Positions 49,011 through 62,465 of a DNA stretch of 64,000 nt are shown one piece after another (the stretch's first letter is position 1; the number at the start of each line of letters is the position of its first letter). Position numbers and translations under genes: made by a program. This DNA is from Paguma larvata. Its lineage: Eukaryota; Chordata; Mammalia; Carnivora; Viverridae. The stretch covers positions 5,279,565 through 5,343,564 of the forward strand of contig CM057841.1 of NCBI GenBank assembly GCA_030068075.1, written 5' to 3'. The notes beneath the pieces were generated by a model, which worked only from the letters and a program-made list of their open reading frames with translations, did not search any database and was not told where the DNA came from.

Positions 49011-50819
49011 CTGGATGAGATTTCATAAAATTGGTGTTATTTCTTATTTGAATATTTGGTAGAATTCTCCAGCGAAATCATTCGGGCCTATAGATTTCTC
49101 TTTGGGATACTTTTAATCACATGTTCATTCAACTTAATTAGTAGAAGACTATTTGGAGTCGTTATTTTATATCGGGTGAGTTTTGATAGAACTCTGGAGT
49201 TTTTCCATTTCATCTAAGTCTTCTAATAAAATCGTGGAATTGTTTGGAGTATTCCTTTATTATTATTTTCATGATACGAAGACCTATGGTTATGTCTCCT
49301 GTTTTATTCCTGATGTTAGAAATGGATATTTCCTCTTTCTACAAATCTTAAGTTTTTATCAATTTTATTGACTGTATCAAATAGCTTCTTATATCATTTC
49401 TATTCTCAATATTTTCTCTGATCTTTATTATTTCTTCTATTTCTGGTTTCATTTAGCTCTATGTAGTTTCTTGAGATGGTAGGGAATTTTTTTTTCTTTT
49501 TTAATGTAAGAAGCATTTGGTTCTGTGAATTTTCCTCAGCACTGTTGAAATTCCATCCCACAAATTTTCATATATTTTGAATTCACATTCATTCAGTTTA
49601 AATATTTCTTGATTCTGGTGGAGACTTCCTCTGTGACCCATGGATTATTTAGAAGTGTGCTCTTTGATACCCAAGTGTTTAAAATATTTTATTTTTCTGT
49701 TATTTCTAGTTTCACATGGTCAATGATTTCAAAACGTTTACATTTGTTGAGGTGTATTTTATGATTCACAAACAGATGAGCCATAAACGACATTCTTGTT
49801 AAATGTTCCATGGGTGCTTGAAAAAGATATCTAGATATCTATATATATAGATATATATTCTGCTATTGTTGGGTGGAGTGTTCTATAAATGTGATATTCT
49901 GCTGCTTATTGGTGTTACACATATTTTCTGTATCCTTGCTGATTTTGTGCCTAGTGTTTCTATCAGTCACTGAACAAGGAGCGTCGAAATCCTCAACTAT
50001 AATTGTGGAATTGTCTATTTCTTTTTGTTCTGTTACCTTTTGCTTTGTGTGTTTGAATGTCTTCTTGTGTGGTGCATATACATTTATGATTGCTCTATCT
50101 TGTTTGGTTTGTTGACCCTTGTATCATTATGTAACTAATATCCTTCTTTGTCTCTGTTAATTTTCATAGCTCTGAAATATACTTTATCTGATATTAATAT
50201 AGCCCCTGCTATATTTTTATTACTATTTAAATAGTTTATATTTGTCCATCTCTTTTATTTTAGCCTACCTATATTGTTATATTCGAGGTAAATGTTTTGT
50301 GTGTAGCATACAGAGGGGTCCTGTGTTTTTTCCCCTACCATTTTGACAGTGTATCTTTTAATTCGTATATTAGATTATTTATACTTGAAGTAGTTACTGA
50401 CATGTTGGGACCAAATAATGTCATTTTTCTTCTTTGATTTTTAATTTCTCCTGTTTCTTGTTCCTGTTTTACTGTTTTGGTTTTTGTGTGGGTGGGCGAA
50501 GGGGGGTTCCTTCCTTCTTTTAGGTCCTTGGAAATATTCTAGAATTCAGCTTTGATTCATGTATAGTGTTTTGGGGGTATATTTCTTTTTTCCTTTTTAT
50601 TTTTAAGTGGTCGCTCTAGGTTTTAAAATGTACATGTGCAATTTATCACAGTCTCCTCTCAACAGCATCTATCAATTAAATGCAACGTAGAAACCTTACT
50701 TCCCATTAGGTCCCTTTACACTCAGTATTCTTTTAATTGTCTTGGATGTTTACTCTTCATATGTTGAGGACTGTGTTGAACGATGTTATAATTTTTGTTT
50801 CAGTTGTCAAACATTTTTA

Positions 50820-51050
50820 TTTTTTTAATTTTTTAATTTGAATTTTTAAGTTAATTCATTTATTTCTGAGAGAGAAAGAGCGTGCATGCGCACAAGCGGG
50901 GAAGGGGCAGAGAGAGAGGGAGACAAAAAAGCAGGCTCCAGGTCTGAGCTGCCAGGACAGAGCCTGACATGGGGCTCGAACTCATGAACTGTGAGATCAT
51001 GACCTGAGCCAAAATCCAACGCTCAACCGACAGCCACTCAGGGACACCTG
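50820..51050 (-). repeat. SINEC-type SINE, antisense
   Basis: T-rich start, ATTTCTGAGAGAGAAAGAGC to CCACTCAGGGACACC. TCA(A/G)ACATTTTTA lies on both sides. Confidence 0.88.
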
Positions 51051-51720
51051 TCAGACATTTTTAAAAGCTCATGAGAAGAAGGAACGTCAATTTACCTGTC
51101 TCTTACTGTTTCATTAAAGTTTCAAGCCTCTTTTTGCTATCATATACTTTCTGTTTGAGAATTTCCTGTAGCCATTCTTTCAGGGTAGGTCCTGGTGACA
51201 AGTGTTCTTTTGTTTTCTTTCGTCTGAGAATGGCTTTATTTCCTCATCCTTGAAGGAAATTTTGATGTAATACAGAGTTCATGGTTAGCAATTCTTAATA
51301 CTTAAAATGTTACATCACTGCCTTCAGGCTTCTGTGGTTCCAGGGGAGAAGTCTGCTATTCAAACCATTGTTTCCCTACAGATTGTATGTCATTTCCCTC
51401 TAGCTGCTTTTAAAATGTTTGTGTGTCTTTAGTTGTCAGAAATTTGATTATTCTGTGTCCTGGTGTAGAAATTTTTTGTTCATCCTATTTGGGATTTCTT
51501 TAGGTTTTTGAAACTGCAGGTGTATGCCTTTTGCCAATTTGAGGGAATTTTCAACCTTTATTTCTTCCAGTATTATGTTTACATCCACCCTCTTTTTCCT
51601 TTCTGGGAAGTCAGTAACATGAATGTTAGATCTTTTTTTCATTATCCCCACGGGTCCCTGAGGCTCTGTTGTTTTTAAATTTGTTTTATCCAGTCTGTTT
51701 TATGTCTTGAGTAATTTATC

Positions 51721-52040
51721 AGTCTGTCTTTGGGGAGGGGGCAGGGAATGAAATGCTAACCACCCTCATTGCTTCTGGATACGGCTGGAAGATTAGCTCC
51801 CCACCCCCCAAGCTTGCGTGACACTATCCTGGAAGTGGAAGCGGAACCCCACCTTGGAGCACCTCCTTCAGCCCTGGTACTAGGTGAGGGTGCACATTAG
51901 CTCTCCCACCTACAAAGGGAAGGAGCTGGTGGTCTTTTTAATTGGGTTGCCTGAATGGGGGCGGGGCAGAAGGGGGCAGTAGGGATCAGAAGTAGGCAAC
52001 AAGCAAACATCAAAGTCAGACCCTTGTCCCTCTGGTTGGC
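51721..52040 (+). other. Intergenic, unassigned GC-richer block
   Basis: No gene or clear repeat recognised; perhaps the 5' edge of the L1 or the start of the retrovirus-like segment. Confidence 0.4.
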
Positions 52041-52043
52041 TGG

Positions 52044-52920
52044 TTGATAGGAAAATCCCAGGCCTTTGTTACAGATAGATCACCTTCCTCTTTGGGGGAG
52101 TTGGCTGCAAAGGAAATGATGACAGGTCACATCTCACCCAGAGGGGCCCTGAAGGACACTGAAGTGGAGAAGTCCTCTCTGGGGCCAGATCTTGGGCCAG
52201 TACAATTGGGCATCACTTTTGCATTAGGACAGGTGGCCCGAAGTAAGGATATATGTGTACTTTTGTGGCAGATGGCTTGTCTGGTTGTTGAGAAGCACTG
52301 GAAGAGTCCAGACTGGCAGATGAGTGATAAGTTTGTACGGAACAGGAACGCACGGTTACTAGAGGGGGTGCACAGTGGATGGATATGTGTGTCCCCCATC
52401 AGTGCCTGCAGGCACCCGTTGCAGAGTAGTTGAGGTTAGCCAGGCTCAGCCCTCAGCCATCCCAGTCTTTGCGCCCTGGGGTGGCAGAAATGGAGCTTTT
52501 AGGTGAGCCCTGCAGCGTGGTGTCCGTTTCCCTACAATTGAAATAGCCACTTCACTAACTGAACATCTAACGGGCCAGTTACAAAGACCGACACTAAGAT
52601 CATGACATGATACGTTCTCTGTAGGAGATCAGGCTGCCACTTAGTGGTAGATTGCTTACATCAGGTCTGTTCCTTCCTGGGGGTGGGGAACGATTTGTCC
52701 TTACCGGGATTGATAGTATTTCTGGATATGGTATTAACTCCTCTGCCAATTTGAGGGCCTCTGCAGACACCGTTATAAAGGCATATCGACTACTTGATCT
52801 GCCAACACCAGCTGGCCATTACACTGAAGATGTGATCCCAGTAGACACAAATGGACTGAGGTCTTGCAAGGGAGTTTCTGTAGCCAACACTGTTGATAGC
52901 CCACTCCATGTATAACCCAC
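52044..52920 (+). mobile_element. Retrovirus-like (ERV) pol fragment, broken
   Basis: Two plus-strand open pieces, 52044-52433 and 52652-52915, are separated by stops. The second begins with FVLTGIDSISGYG, which resembles the first beta strand of a retroviral integrase core including the catalytic-type Asp. Reading on, the other expected core features are not evident. I see no flanking LTR pair and no intact gene: an old fragment without coding capacity. Identification is tentative. Confidence 0.4.
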
Positions 52921-54025
52921 TTTCCCACACGTCTTACCAGAGGGTCCCTAGCAGGATAAGCCAGCCTTGCCCATGACATCAGCCCCGTCACTCATGGAAA
53001 CTGTGGGGCCGTCCCCTTTGCCGGTCTCCCTGCCTGCCCTCACTCCGTGCATCCTGAGTTCATGTCTCACATACAGCCCCAGGCCCCAGTAGTCCTCTCA
53101 CGGTTTTCTGCCATAAAATATCTAAAGGAAGAAGTTCTGTTTCCACATTTTCTGTCCTCCCCCCAGTTCTCATTTTCTCTCTCTCACTTGTAGATACTCC
53201 TTCACGTGCCTCTGAAAGCCCCCCTGCATGCCCCATTCTGTGGCACCGGCCATTCGCGGCCCTAGGCCCAGAGCAGTCGTAAACCCTACATTTCTGAGCT
53301 GACTCAGGCTGTGGGGGGATTCTGGAGAAGACGGGATCCCCATCTCCCCCACCCCACAAACCTCTGCCGCCTCCCCACTTCCAAGTGTGTTCATGTTTTT
53401 CAGCATCATTTTAGCCTTCTCTCAGGGTTCCAATTTTTATATTTACCGCTTGAACATACTCACTTTCTCCACCAAATACCTGCCCTTATCATCATGTTTT
53501 CTGATCCATTTTCTTCAGCAGCTCTTCTCTACATGGGTGAGATCCTTGATGTTCATAAAGTAAGCTAAAATACCTGAAAATTCAGCTACTCAGGTGGCTT
53601 TCTAATCACCACTCTGGAACTCTGCTGCTGCTCACTGATTAAAGGAACCTCAGGTCAAGTTTTCTGTGTTACTCTTCCTAACTCATGGCAACCTCAGTTT
53701 GCATTTCCCCATTAGTTCTGTGTTACCTGTGCCCCTGCCACCCCACTGTGGCTCTCTACAGCTTTCCCCTTCAGCCTATAAAATGATATGCCAGACATCC
53801 TCTTTTCTAAGTCTCTCTCTCCCAAAATTTTCACCTACTGTAGAACAGGTTCAAAATTTTTATTGCTTTCTTGCATACTTTCTTTACATTCCTTCCTTGT
53901 TTTTTTGGACAAGTCTAGGGAAGTCTCTGAACTGAATCAAGGTATCTTAAACTTTAATTAAATATCCCTTATTTATTTAAAAAATAATTTTCATTTAATC
54001 ATATCATTTTTAAGAATATATTTTG
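52921..54025 (+). other. Intergenic, unassigned
   Basis: Pyrimidine-rich in parts (53060-53400). It may be a further remnant of the retrovirus-like segment or other old repeats. No gene seen. Confidence 0.4.
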
Positions 54026-54250
54026 GGGGCGCCTGGGTGGCTCAGTCGGTTAAGCGGCCGACTTCAGCTCAGGTCATGATCTCATGGTCTGTGAGCTCGA
54101 GCCCTGTGTCAGGCTCTGTGCTGATGGCTCAGAGCCTGGAGCCTGCTTCAGATTCTGTCTTCCCTCTCTCTGCCCTTCCCTTGCTCACGCTCTGTCTCTA
54201 TGTCTCTCAAAAATAAAATAAAAACGTTAAAAAATTAAAAAAAAAAAAAA
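54026..54250 (+). repeat. SINEC_Fc-type SINE, sense (first of a tandem pair)
   Basis: GGGGGCGCCTGGGTGGCTCAG to AAAATAAAATAAAAACGTT plus poly(A). AAGAATATATTTT precedes it and recurs after its tail. Confidence 0.95.
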
Positions 54251-54261
54251 GAATATATTTT

Positions 54262-54478
54262 GGGGCACCTGGGTGGCTCAGTCAGTTGAGCCTCTGACTT
54301 TGGCCCAGGTCATGATCTCGTGGTTTGTGAGTTCGAGCCCCATGTTAGGCTCTGTGCTAACGGCTCAGAGCCTGGAGCCTGCTTTGGAATCTGTCTCCCC
54401 CTCTCTCTCCCCCTCCCCTGCTCATTCTCTGTTGCTTTCTGTCTCTCAGAAATAAACGTTAAAATTTTTTAAAAAAAA
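54262..54478 (+). repeat. SINEC_Fc-type SINE, sense (second of the pair)
   Basis: Begins GGGGCACCTGGGTGGCTCAG directly after the repeated GAATATATTTT flank of the previous copy, so two insertions hit the same short site. Confidence 0.93.
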
Positions 54479-54479
54479 T

Positions 54480-55265
54480 ATTTTTTTCCTAACATAATTT
54501 GTCAGAATTTGTTTTAATATCCTGGATGCTACTCCTTGACCAAATGTGTGTTTTGCAAATTGTTTCTCCCAATTGTTGGCTTATCTTTTTATTACTTTAG
54601 TGGTGTCTTTTGAAGAACAGATGTTTTTAACCTTGATGTAATCAAGAATTCATTTTTGTTAGTTTTTAATGTGTGTTCTTTTTGCATACTCTCTAATTTG
54701 AAGTTTGTCCAGCAAAAGGTTGTAAAGCTTTGAATTATGCTTTTTTCTATTTTATGGTTTTCATCATTACATTATAGTCTAGACCCATATTAACTTATAT
54801 ATGGTCTAAGGTAAAGATTTTATATTACTTTTAGACATTTTATAACCAAGCTTATCACTTTGGGGGCATACCCATTAGAAATGAGTGCTTTTTACACCAA
54901 AATGCATATACACAAAAGTTTATAACAATTTCATAATAACCGCGAACTGGAAACAATTCAGATGACAGTCATCTCTGAAGAGCTTAATTTCTTCCATTCA
55001 TTCAGTGGGAGAAAGCACAGAAATTAAGACTGCTGCATCTGTGCAACAACACTCGGACGGGCAATGTACACTGGACACAAGGTAGTACATTCTGCAGAAT
55101 TCTGTAGATAGTTCATGACCAGGAAAACTTAATCCATGGTGATAACATAATAATGATCATGTTTGTGTAGTCTTAACTGAAGTGAGGCAAATACATGCTG
55201 AGAAGTTACTGGGCATGCTCTCTCTGCACACTAGGGGTTGCACATGAAACACAAATAAGGAGACT
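54480..55265. mobile_element. Old L1M pieces (antisense then sense)
   Basis: 54480-54850 is reversed L1 3' end (GTTTTGCAAATTGTTTCTCC). 54860-55265 has sense-like L1 3' patches (AAGTTTATAACAATTTCATA, GGAAACAATTCAGATGACAG). Boundaries approximate. Confidence 0.55.
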
Positions 55266-55271
55266 TCAGGA

Positions 55272-55488
55272 GTGCCTGGGTGGCTTAGTCGGTTAAGCGT
55301 CTGACTCCAGCTCAGGTCATAATCTCAAAGTGGTAGGTTCGAGCCATGTGTCGGGCTCTGTGCTGTCAGCTCAGAGCCTGGAGCCTGCTCTGGATTCTGC
55401 GTCTCTCTCTCTCTCTGCTCCTCCCCTGCTGTGCTCTGTCTCTCTCTGTCTCTCAAAAATAAATAAACGTTAAAAAAATTTAAAAAAA
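55272..55488 (+). repeat. SINEC_Fc-type SINE, sense
   Basis: GGAGTGCCTGGGTGGCTTAG to AAATAAATAAACGTTAAAAA. AGACTTCA flanks on both sides. Confidence 0.93.
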
Positions 55489-55489
55489 G

Positions 55490-56011
55490 AGACTTCAAAG
55501 TACACTGTAAGGTTTGTCCACTTAATCTCATTGAATTACACATGTGTGAAAAAGAAGAAAGAAGATCAATGTAATAATACTAAGGCACCTCCTCCCCCAG
55601 TGAAAGATGGAACATGGCAATCTTAGTGTGCCACATACGAACCCGTGAAATTGCAATTTTTTTCCGTCACTTCAGAGAACACCATCCAGAATTTTGCTTT
55701 ACTCATTCTCTTCTCTGTATTTTGACACTTTAAATGTGTATTGCAAATGGTGTTTATTATATTTTTGTCTGATTTTGAAATGTATATGTATGGAATAATG
55801 CTTTACAGATGTTTTGTATTACCTAGATATATTATTCTGTTATTTTTAAAGATTTTGGGGATGAATGTATGCCTGTCTAATCATCCTTTAATTATACACA
55901 TTAAATGGTGTTCTTTTTAGTGGAATCCATTAATTGGATGGAGAATATATAGGGATGTCATCATTTTTGGTACTGTAAACCAAAGCTTCAAGTTGAATAT
56001 AATAATTTTAT
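55490..56011 (+). other. Intergenic, unassigned
   Basis: AT-rich, no recognisable feature. Confidence 0.45.
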
Positions 56012-56200
56012 ATTTTTTAATATTTATTTTTGAGAGAGACAGTGCAAGTGGGGGAGGGGCAGAGAGACAGAATCACAAGCAGGCTCTTGCGCTGTCAGTG
56101 CAGAGCCCAATGCGGGGTTTGATCTCATGAATCGTGAGATCATGACCTGAGCCAAAACCAAGAGTTGGATACTTAACTGACTGAGCCACCGCCCTCCCTC
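56012..56200 (-). repeat. SINEC-type SINE, antisense
   Basis: TTTTTTAATATTTATTTTTG to GACTGAGCCACCGCCCTCCC. Confidence 0.88.
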
Positions 56201-56689
56201 ATTACCAACTTTAACAAGGTCCTAACTGGTGCTCCCCAGTCCAGTAACAGGGCTCTTAGGAACGGACGGCTATAATCATTTTAAAACAGAAGTATGCTTT
56301 AAATAATAGACAATGAGCACTTTAAAGAACCATAGAGACCCCTTCCATGTGATAAGAAAACTTAAGTGCAGAGAAGTCCGATGACTAATCCAAGGTCAAG
56401 GGTAGACCCCGTCTACTTCTCCTAACTTGTCTGAATACTATTCATCAGACTACTTACAAAAGTTCTGTCAAGTTGGCATTGGGGATGTCCTTACTTTCAA
56501 AAAATATAGTTCTAATTTTATTATCTTTGTACTCTTTAGGCATGGGTTATTTAGTATTTTGGAACTTAATTAAATTAAATTAATTAAATTAAATTTTTCA
56601 GATATTTCCTACCCTGATTGCATTCTTTATTTCATTCTATGCAAGTTAAAGAGATTTTTTTTTATGGTTCTATATAGCCAGTAGGTTTT
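56201..56689 (+). other. Intergenic, unassigned, with (AAATT)n run
   Basis: A short AATTAAATTAAATTAATTAA simple run near 56568-56596. No gene. Confidence 0.5.
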
Positions 56690-56876
56690 TCTTTTAATTT
56701 GCAATAGAGACTATGCCAAGTGGGGAAGGGGCAGAGGGAGAGGGAGAGAGAATCTCAAGTAGGCTCCACGCCCAGTGCAGGGCTCCACATGGGGCTTGAT
56801 CTCATGATTGTGAGATCATAACCTGAGCCTAAATCAAGAGTTTGGACACTTAACCAACTGAGCTACCCAGGGACCC
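56690..56876 (-). repeat. SINEC-type SINE, antisense, diverged
   Basis: AGTGGGGAAGGGGCAGAGGG to TGAGCTACCCAGGGACCCC. The tail part is degraded. Confidence 0.85.
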
Positions 56877-56978
56877 CTGTATTGTCAGTTTTATACACAC
56901 TCACTTTGTGCTAAAAAGCAAACAACCTGTAGTCCGTGTCTGCAGTTCTTTATGTATCCATCAGGTCGCATTTGTCCA

Positions 56979-57194
56979 TCTTTTTTTTTTTTTTTAATGT
57001 TTATTTTTGAGAGACATACAGACAGAGCGTGAGCGGGGGAAGGGCAGAGAGAGAGGGAGACACAGAATCTGAAGCAGGCTCAAGCTCTGAGCCATCAGCA
57101 CAGAGCCCGACGAGGGGCTCGAACTCACAGACCGTGAGATCACAACCTGATCTGAAGTCGGCCGCTTAACCGACTGAGCCACCCAGGCGCCCCA
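56979..57194 (-). repeat. SINEC_Fc-type SINE, antisense
   Basis: Poly-T, TTTATTTTTGAGAGACATAC to GAGCCACCCAGGCGCCCC. TTGTCCATCTT and TTGTCTATCTT flank. Confidence 0.94.
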
Positions 57195-57400
57195 CACTTG
57201 TCTATCTTGGTGTGTGAATCTAATGGAAACTTACCAATGTTATGCCTGCCTTTTAAAAATCAGTTACTGAGATAACATAGGAAAATATCTCAGATTTAAC
57301 TCTTTATTCTTACAGTACAATTGTTATTTTCGTAGTTTGAAATGTGTTAAGAATTGTATACAAAGTTTGAAATGATGTTAAGAATTATATACAAATTTTA

Positions 57401-57612
57401 GGGGCAGTTGGGTGGCTCAGCTGGTTAAGTGTCTGACTCTTAGTTTTCGGTCAGGTCATGGTCTCACAGTTCATGAGTTCAAGCCCCACAATGGCCTCTG
57501 CGTTGACAGTGCAGAGCCTGCTTGGGATTCTCTCTCTCTCTCTCTCTCTTGCTCTCTATCCCTTCCCCACTCGCTCGCATTCTTTCAAAAATAAACTTAA
57601 TAAGAAAAACTT
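57401..57612 (+). repeat. SINEC-type SINE, sense
   Basis: GGGGCAGTTGGGTGGCTCAG to AAAAATAAACTTAATAAGAA, with a long CT run in the middle. Confidence 0.92.
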
Positions 57613-58095
57613 TAAAAATTTTTAAGTATGTTTTCCAGTTGATGTTTTCTTCCTTATATCTATTTTTGCTTATCTTTGCTTCAATTCTGTTTCTTATACT
57701 TTTCTTGAAAAATCTGTATAGACTATTTGCAGTCTAAACTTTGTTTTATCTGGGAATGTATCTGGTCCTATTTTATTCATCTTTAAGCTAAAAGTTATAT
57801 ATAATTATATATTATAAATTATAATTATATATTATAAAACTGTCTTTAACAACAGAATATAGCATTAATACGTTTCCCGTTCTCTTATAATATAAAGGAT
57901 TACATCCTCAATATAAAGGATACACTGTAATTCTATCATTTTACTCAAAAAGGAGTTACTCTTCATGTGTTATACAGTTAGTGAATAATTGTATTCATTC
58001 ACAGATGAAGCTTTCTCTTGGATCTTCATGCCTTCTGTCAGTGCAGACATTTCACCTGGGATCACTTTCCTTTAATCAAACTTTAATGTTTCTTT
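57613..58095 (+). other. AT-rich intergenic with TATA/ATTATA repeat
   Basis: ATAATTATATATTATAAATT-type simple sequence at about 57795-57840, then unassigned AT-rich DNA. Confidence 0.5.
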
Positions 58096-58283
58096 TTTTT
58101 TATTTTTTAGAATTAATTTTGAGACAGAGAACAAGCCAGTAGGGAAGGGGCAGAGGGAGAAGGAGGATCTGAGGCAGCTCCACACTGTCAGCGAGAGCCA
58201 GTGTGGAGCACTAAATCCTGGGGAGATCAGACGCAGGTCTCAAACTCAAGAACTGTGAGATCATTCTTGGTGGGGATTCTCTT

Positions 58284-58335
<52 letters not shown>

Positions 58336-58470
58336 CCGGCCCACTTGTGTGCGATCTCTCTCTCAAAATAAACTTTAATCAAAAAAAAAAAAAAAAAGAA
58401 ACATGTGAGATCATGACCTGAGCCAAAACCAAGAGTTGGAGGCTTAACCGACAGCCACACAGATGCCTGC
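58096..58470 (-). repeat. SINEC-type SINE, antisense, split by another SINE
   Basis: The antisense element (58096-58265) continues at about 58399-58470 (CATGACCTGAGCCAAAACCA to GCCACACAGATGCCTGCC) after an inserted SINE tail. Confidence 0.85.
58266..58398 (+). repeat. 5'-truncated SINEC tail nested in the preceding SINE
   Basis: Only the GGGATTCTC, long (CT)n, AAAATAAACTTTAATC and poly(A) part is present, flanked by the duplicated TGTGAGATCAT of the host SINE. Confidence 0.85.
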
Positions 58471-58479
58471 CCTTTGATC

Positions 58480-59650
58480 AAACTTGAAATATAAACTTCA
58501 GGATTCATCTTGCATTGGTCAGTTTTCTTTACATTTTTCATTTTAGGCCTCATATAGTCTTATTTCATGCTCTTTCTTGAAAAACACTATTGGGAGTGTA
58601 AAACTCCATGTGGATGACTATGTTTGTGCCACCTTCACTGTGTCTTTCCATGTGTTCCTGACCCACCATATACTGGATGTGAGCAGAAGCAGTTTACTTT
58701 GTGTGGATAGTTTCCTGGTGTTAAGAAATGGTATATGAAACTGATGCACAGAACAACAGCCTGTAGAGATTGTATCAGTGAGATGGCCTCAGTATTTAGA
58801 CGGGGTTTGAGTTGTTGGAATAATAAGAGTGACAGTATAGAAGGCTGGATGCTTACTAATCCCATTTTCTCTACCTGGACACTTGGGAGGTGTCTCAGCC
58901 TTCCTTACACTTATGTTGGGACCATATAAGTGAGCTGTGGCCAACTGAATATAGACAGAAGCGACTGTGAAATTGTTCTCACGTTTGTGCACAATTTTGG
59001 GGATATCGTCAGGGGTCCTAGATTTCACACCTCCCCAGGATTTAGTGCTCCTTTGGGGACTGCAAGTTCAGGTGATGGGCTGATGGTGAGGGTGTTTTGA
59101 TAAAGACAGGGCATGATGACCTGAAGCCTCTGAGCTTCATAATCACATATTTGTACCTGGGCCTACCTGCCCTGAGCGTCAAAAGGGCAGAATCGGGGAG
59201 GAGAGACGGAGGTCCTGGTCACTGTGAACCCGATGAAGGTCATGCCACAAACTTGAGACCATGCCAGCTCCACTCTCCAGTTAGGCCTGACTGCAGTTTG
59301 TCATAATGTTCCCCAGATTGGAATCGTGACACCTGTAGGAATGCACATCTAGGGTAACGTGCCTCCCTGTAGTCTACGAAACCCTCCTGCCGAATTCTTT
59401 AAGAAATAACGAGATAAGCCAAATAGTTCAAATCTGTGCTTTTACGTAAAATTTTTCATCAAGACCTGTGAGGCTGCTTTTCGAGTCAAGGAGTCCTTGT
59501 ATTTTGTTTCCACGAGCAATGCCAAAGATCCCGCGAAGAGGCGACCCTGACTGCGCCTCCCTCTGTAGCGTGTTGATGGTAACGACAGTGACAATACTAG
59601 GTACTTACTGCGCACTAACCGCGTGACAGGCACTTCAAGTCCCGAGAGAC
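58480..59650 (+). other. Intergenic sequence upstream of gene 3
   Basis: Unassigned, rising in GC from about 59400. A short MIR-like trace lies near 59590-59640. No gene seen. Confidence 0.5.
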
Positions 59651-59659
59651 TTAGTGCCT

Positions 59660-60480
59660 AGTCTAGTTAGAGCTGTGGTTCTCAAACCTGGACGCCGCGG
59701 CAGGATCCTTAAGACACTAATGAACCCCGTTCTCAGAGTTTCTGACATACTGGGTCGCAGCGGGCCCCTCCCGCGACGCCAGATACCGGGAACTGGGCTT
59801 CGCCCCTCGCCCGCAGAAATTGGGGCGCTTTTCTCTACTGGGAAAATTGGGGCTCTATTCCCGGCGCGTTCCTGGAGGCCCTGGTCGTTGCCGTGGAGAC
59901 AGGAAGTGGCGCACGCGCCTGGGCGCAGGAGCACGCAAACTACATTACCCAGAAACGGGTGCTGCGGCCTTCCGCCCCGGGAAAGGGGCCGCAGACGCCC
60001 GGGAGGGGCGTTTCCTGCGGGGTCGGGGCGGGACTTCCGGCCGCGCGGTAGGAGCGCATCCCTCAGTGAGCTGCGGCTGGTCTGGCCCCTACCACGTGGA
60101 TTGGGGCGCACGCCGGGCCGCTCGGGGCCGCGCCGGGTGGCAGAGTGACGTAGCGGGGACCGCCTCCGCGCCCTGTGCGAGCCGTGACGCCCGGGCGTCG
60201 GCTCCATATCCCCTAGACTGTGCCCGGCTGTGGGACCGGCGCCGCCGAGATTGCGCCTTCTCCGGCACTCGCCTCCGCGCTCCGTCTCCAGGGTCCCCGA
60301 AGGCGGCGGCCCGGGCCTTGGGAGCATCTTATACCGTCGTCTAGCGAGGCTCGGAGCGCGACACGCAACCCCGGGCGACTCCGCCCAGGTTGAGCCCTCG
60401 GGATCCGCCCTGGTCACCCGCCTCTCAGGGCCCCGCTCGGCCCACCCGGTCCCCCGGTGGTGGCAGGGGCGGCAGCACGG
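59660..60480 (+). promoter_or_regulatory. CpG-island promoter / 5' UTR of gene 3
   Basis: Strongly CpG-rich up to the start codon. Contains ACTACATTACCCAGAAAC (from about 59939, ZNF143/SBS-like) and then TTTCCTGCGG and GGGACTTCCGGCC (ETS-like, near 60031). The order, spacing and flanking bases match the promoter of gene 2, and CCTCCGCG...GCCCGGGC near 60166-60200 matches 30882-30912. No TATA box. Confidence 0.75.
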
Positions 60481-60495
60481 ATGAATCCGGCGCAG
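60481..60495 (+). CDS. Gene 3, start exon (MNPAQ)
   Basis: ATG in GGATGAATCCGGCGCAG, followed by a GTGAGTG donor. It encodes MNPAQ, a start used by KZFP genes of the ZNF547/548 type. Phase 0 into the KRAB-A exon. The short first exon behind a CpG island is normal for this family. Confidence 0.8.

Positions 60496-62465
<1,970 letters not shown>

Larger units (their letters stand above)
47230..51720 (-). mobile_element. Long old L1M, antisense
   Basis: Reversed L1 with ORF2-type conserved stretches (AACTGGCCTTGC-like region near 48715, TTCTGGGAAGTCAGTAACAT near 51600). It follows the same order as the copies at 5.4-11.9 kb and 14.7-21 kb. All minus-strand frames are short. It contains a younger L1 3' end (48308-48560), a pyrimidine tract (48915-49010) and a SINE (50820-51050). 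Confidence 0.8.

Noticed and set aside
48745..49026. A minus-strand Lys/Glu/Arg-rich open frame
   Set aside because: It is a translation of a pyrimidine-rich simple repeat within an L1.
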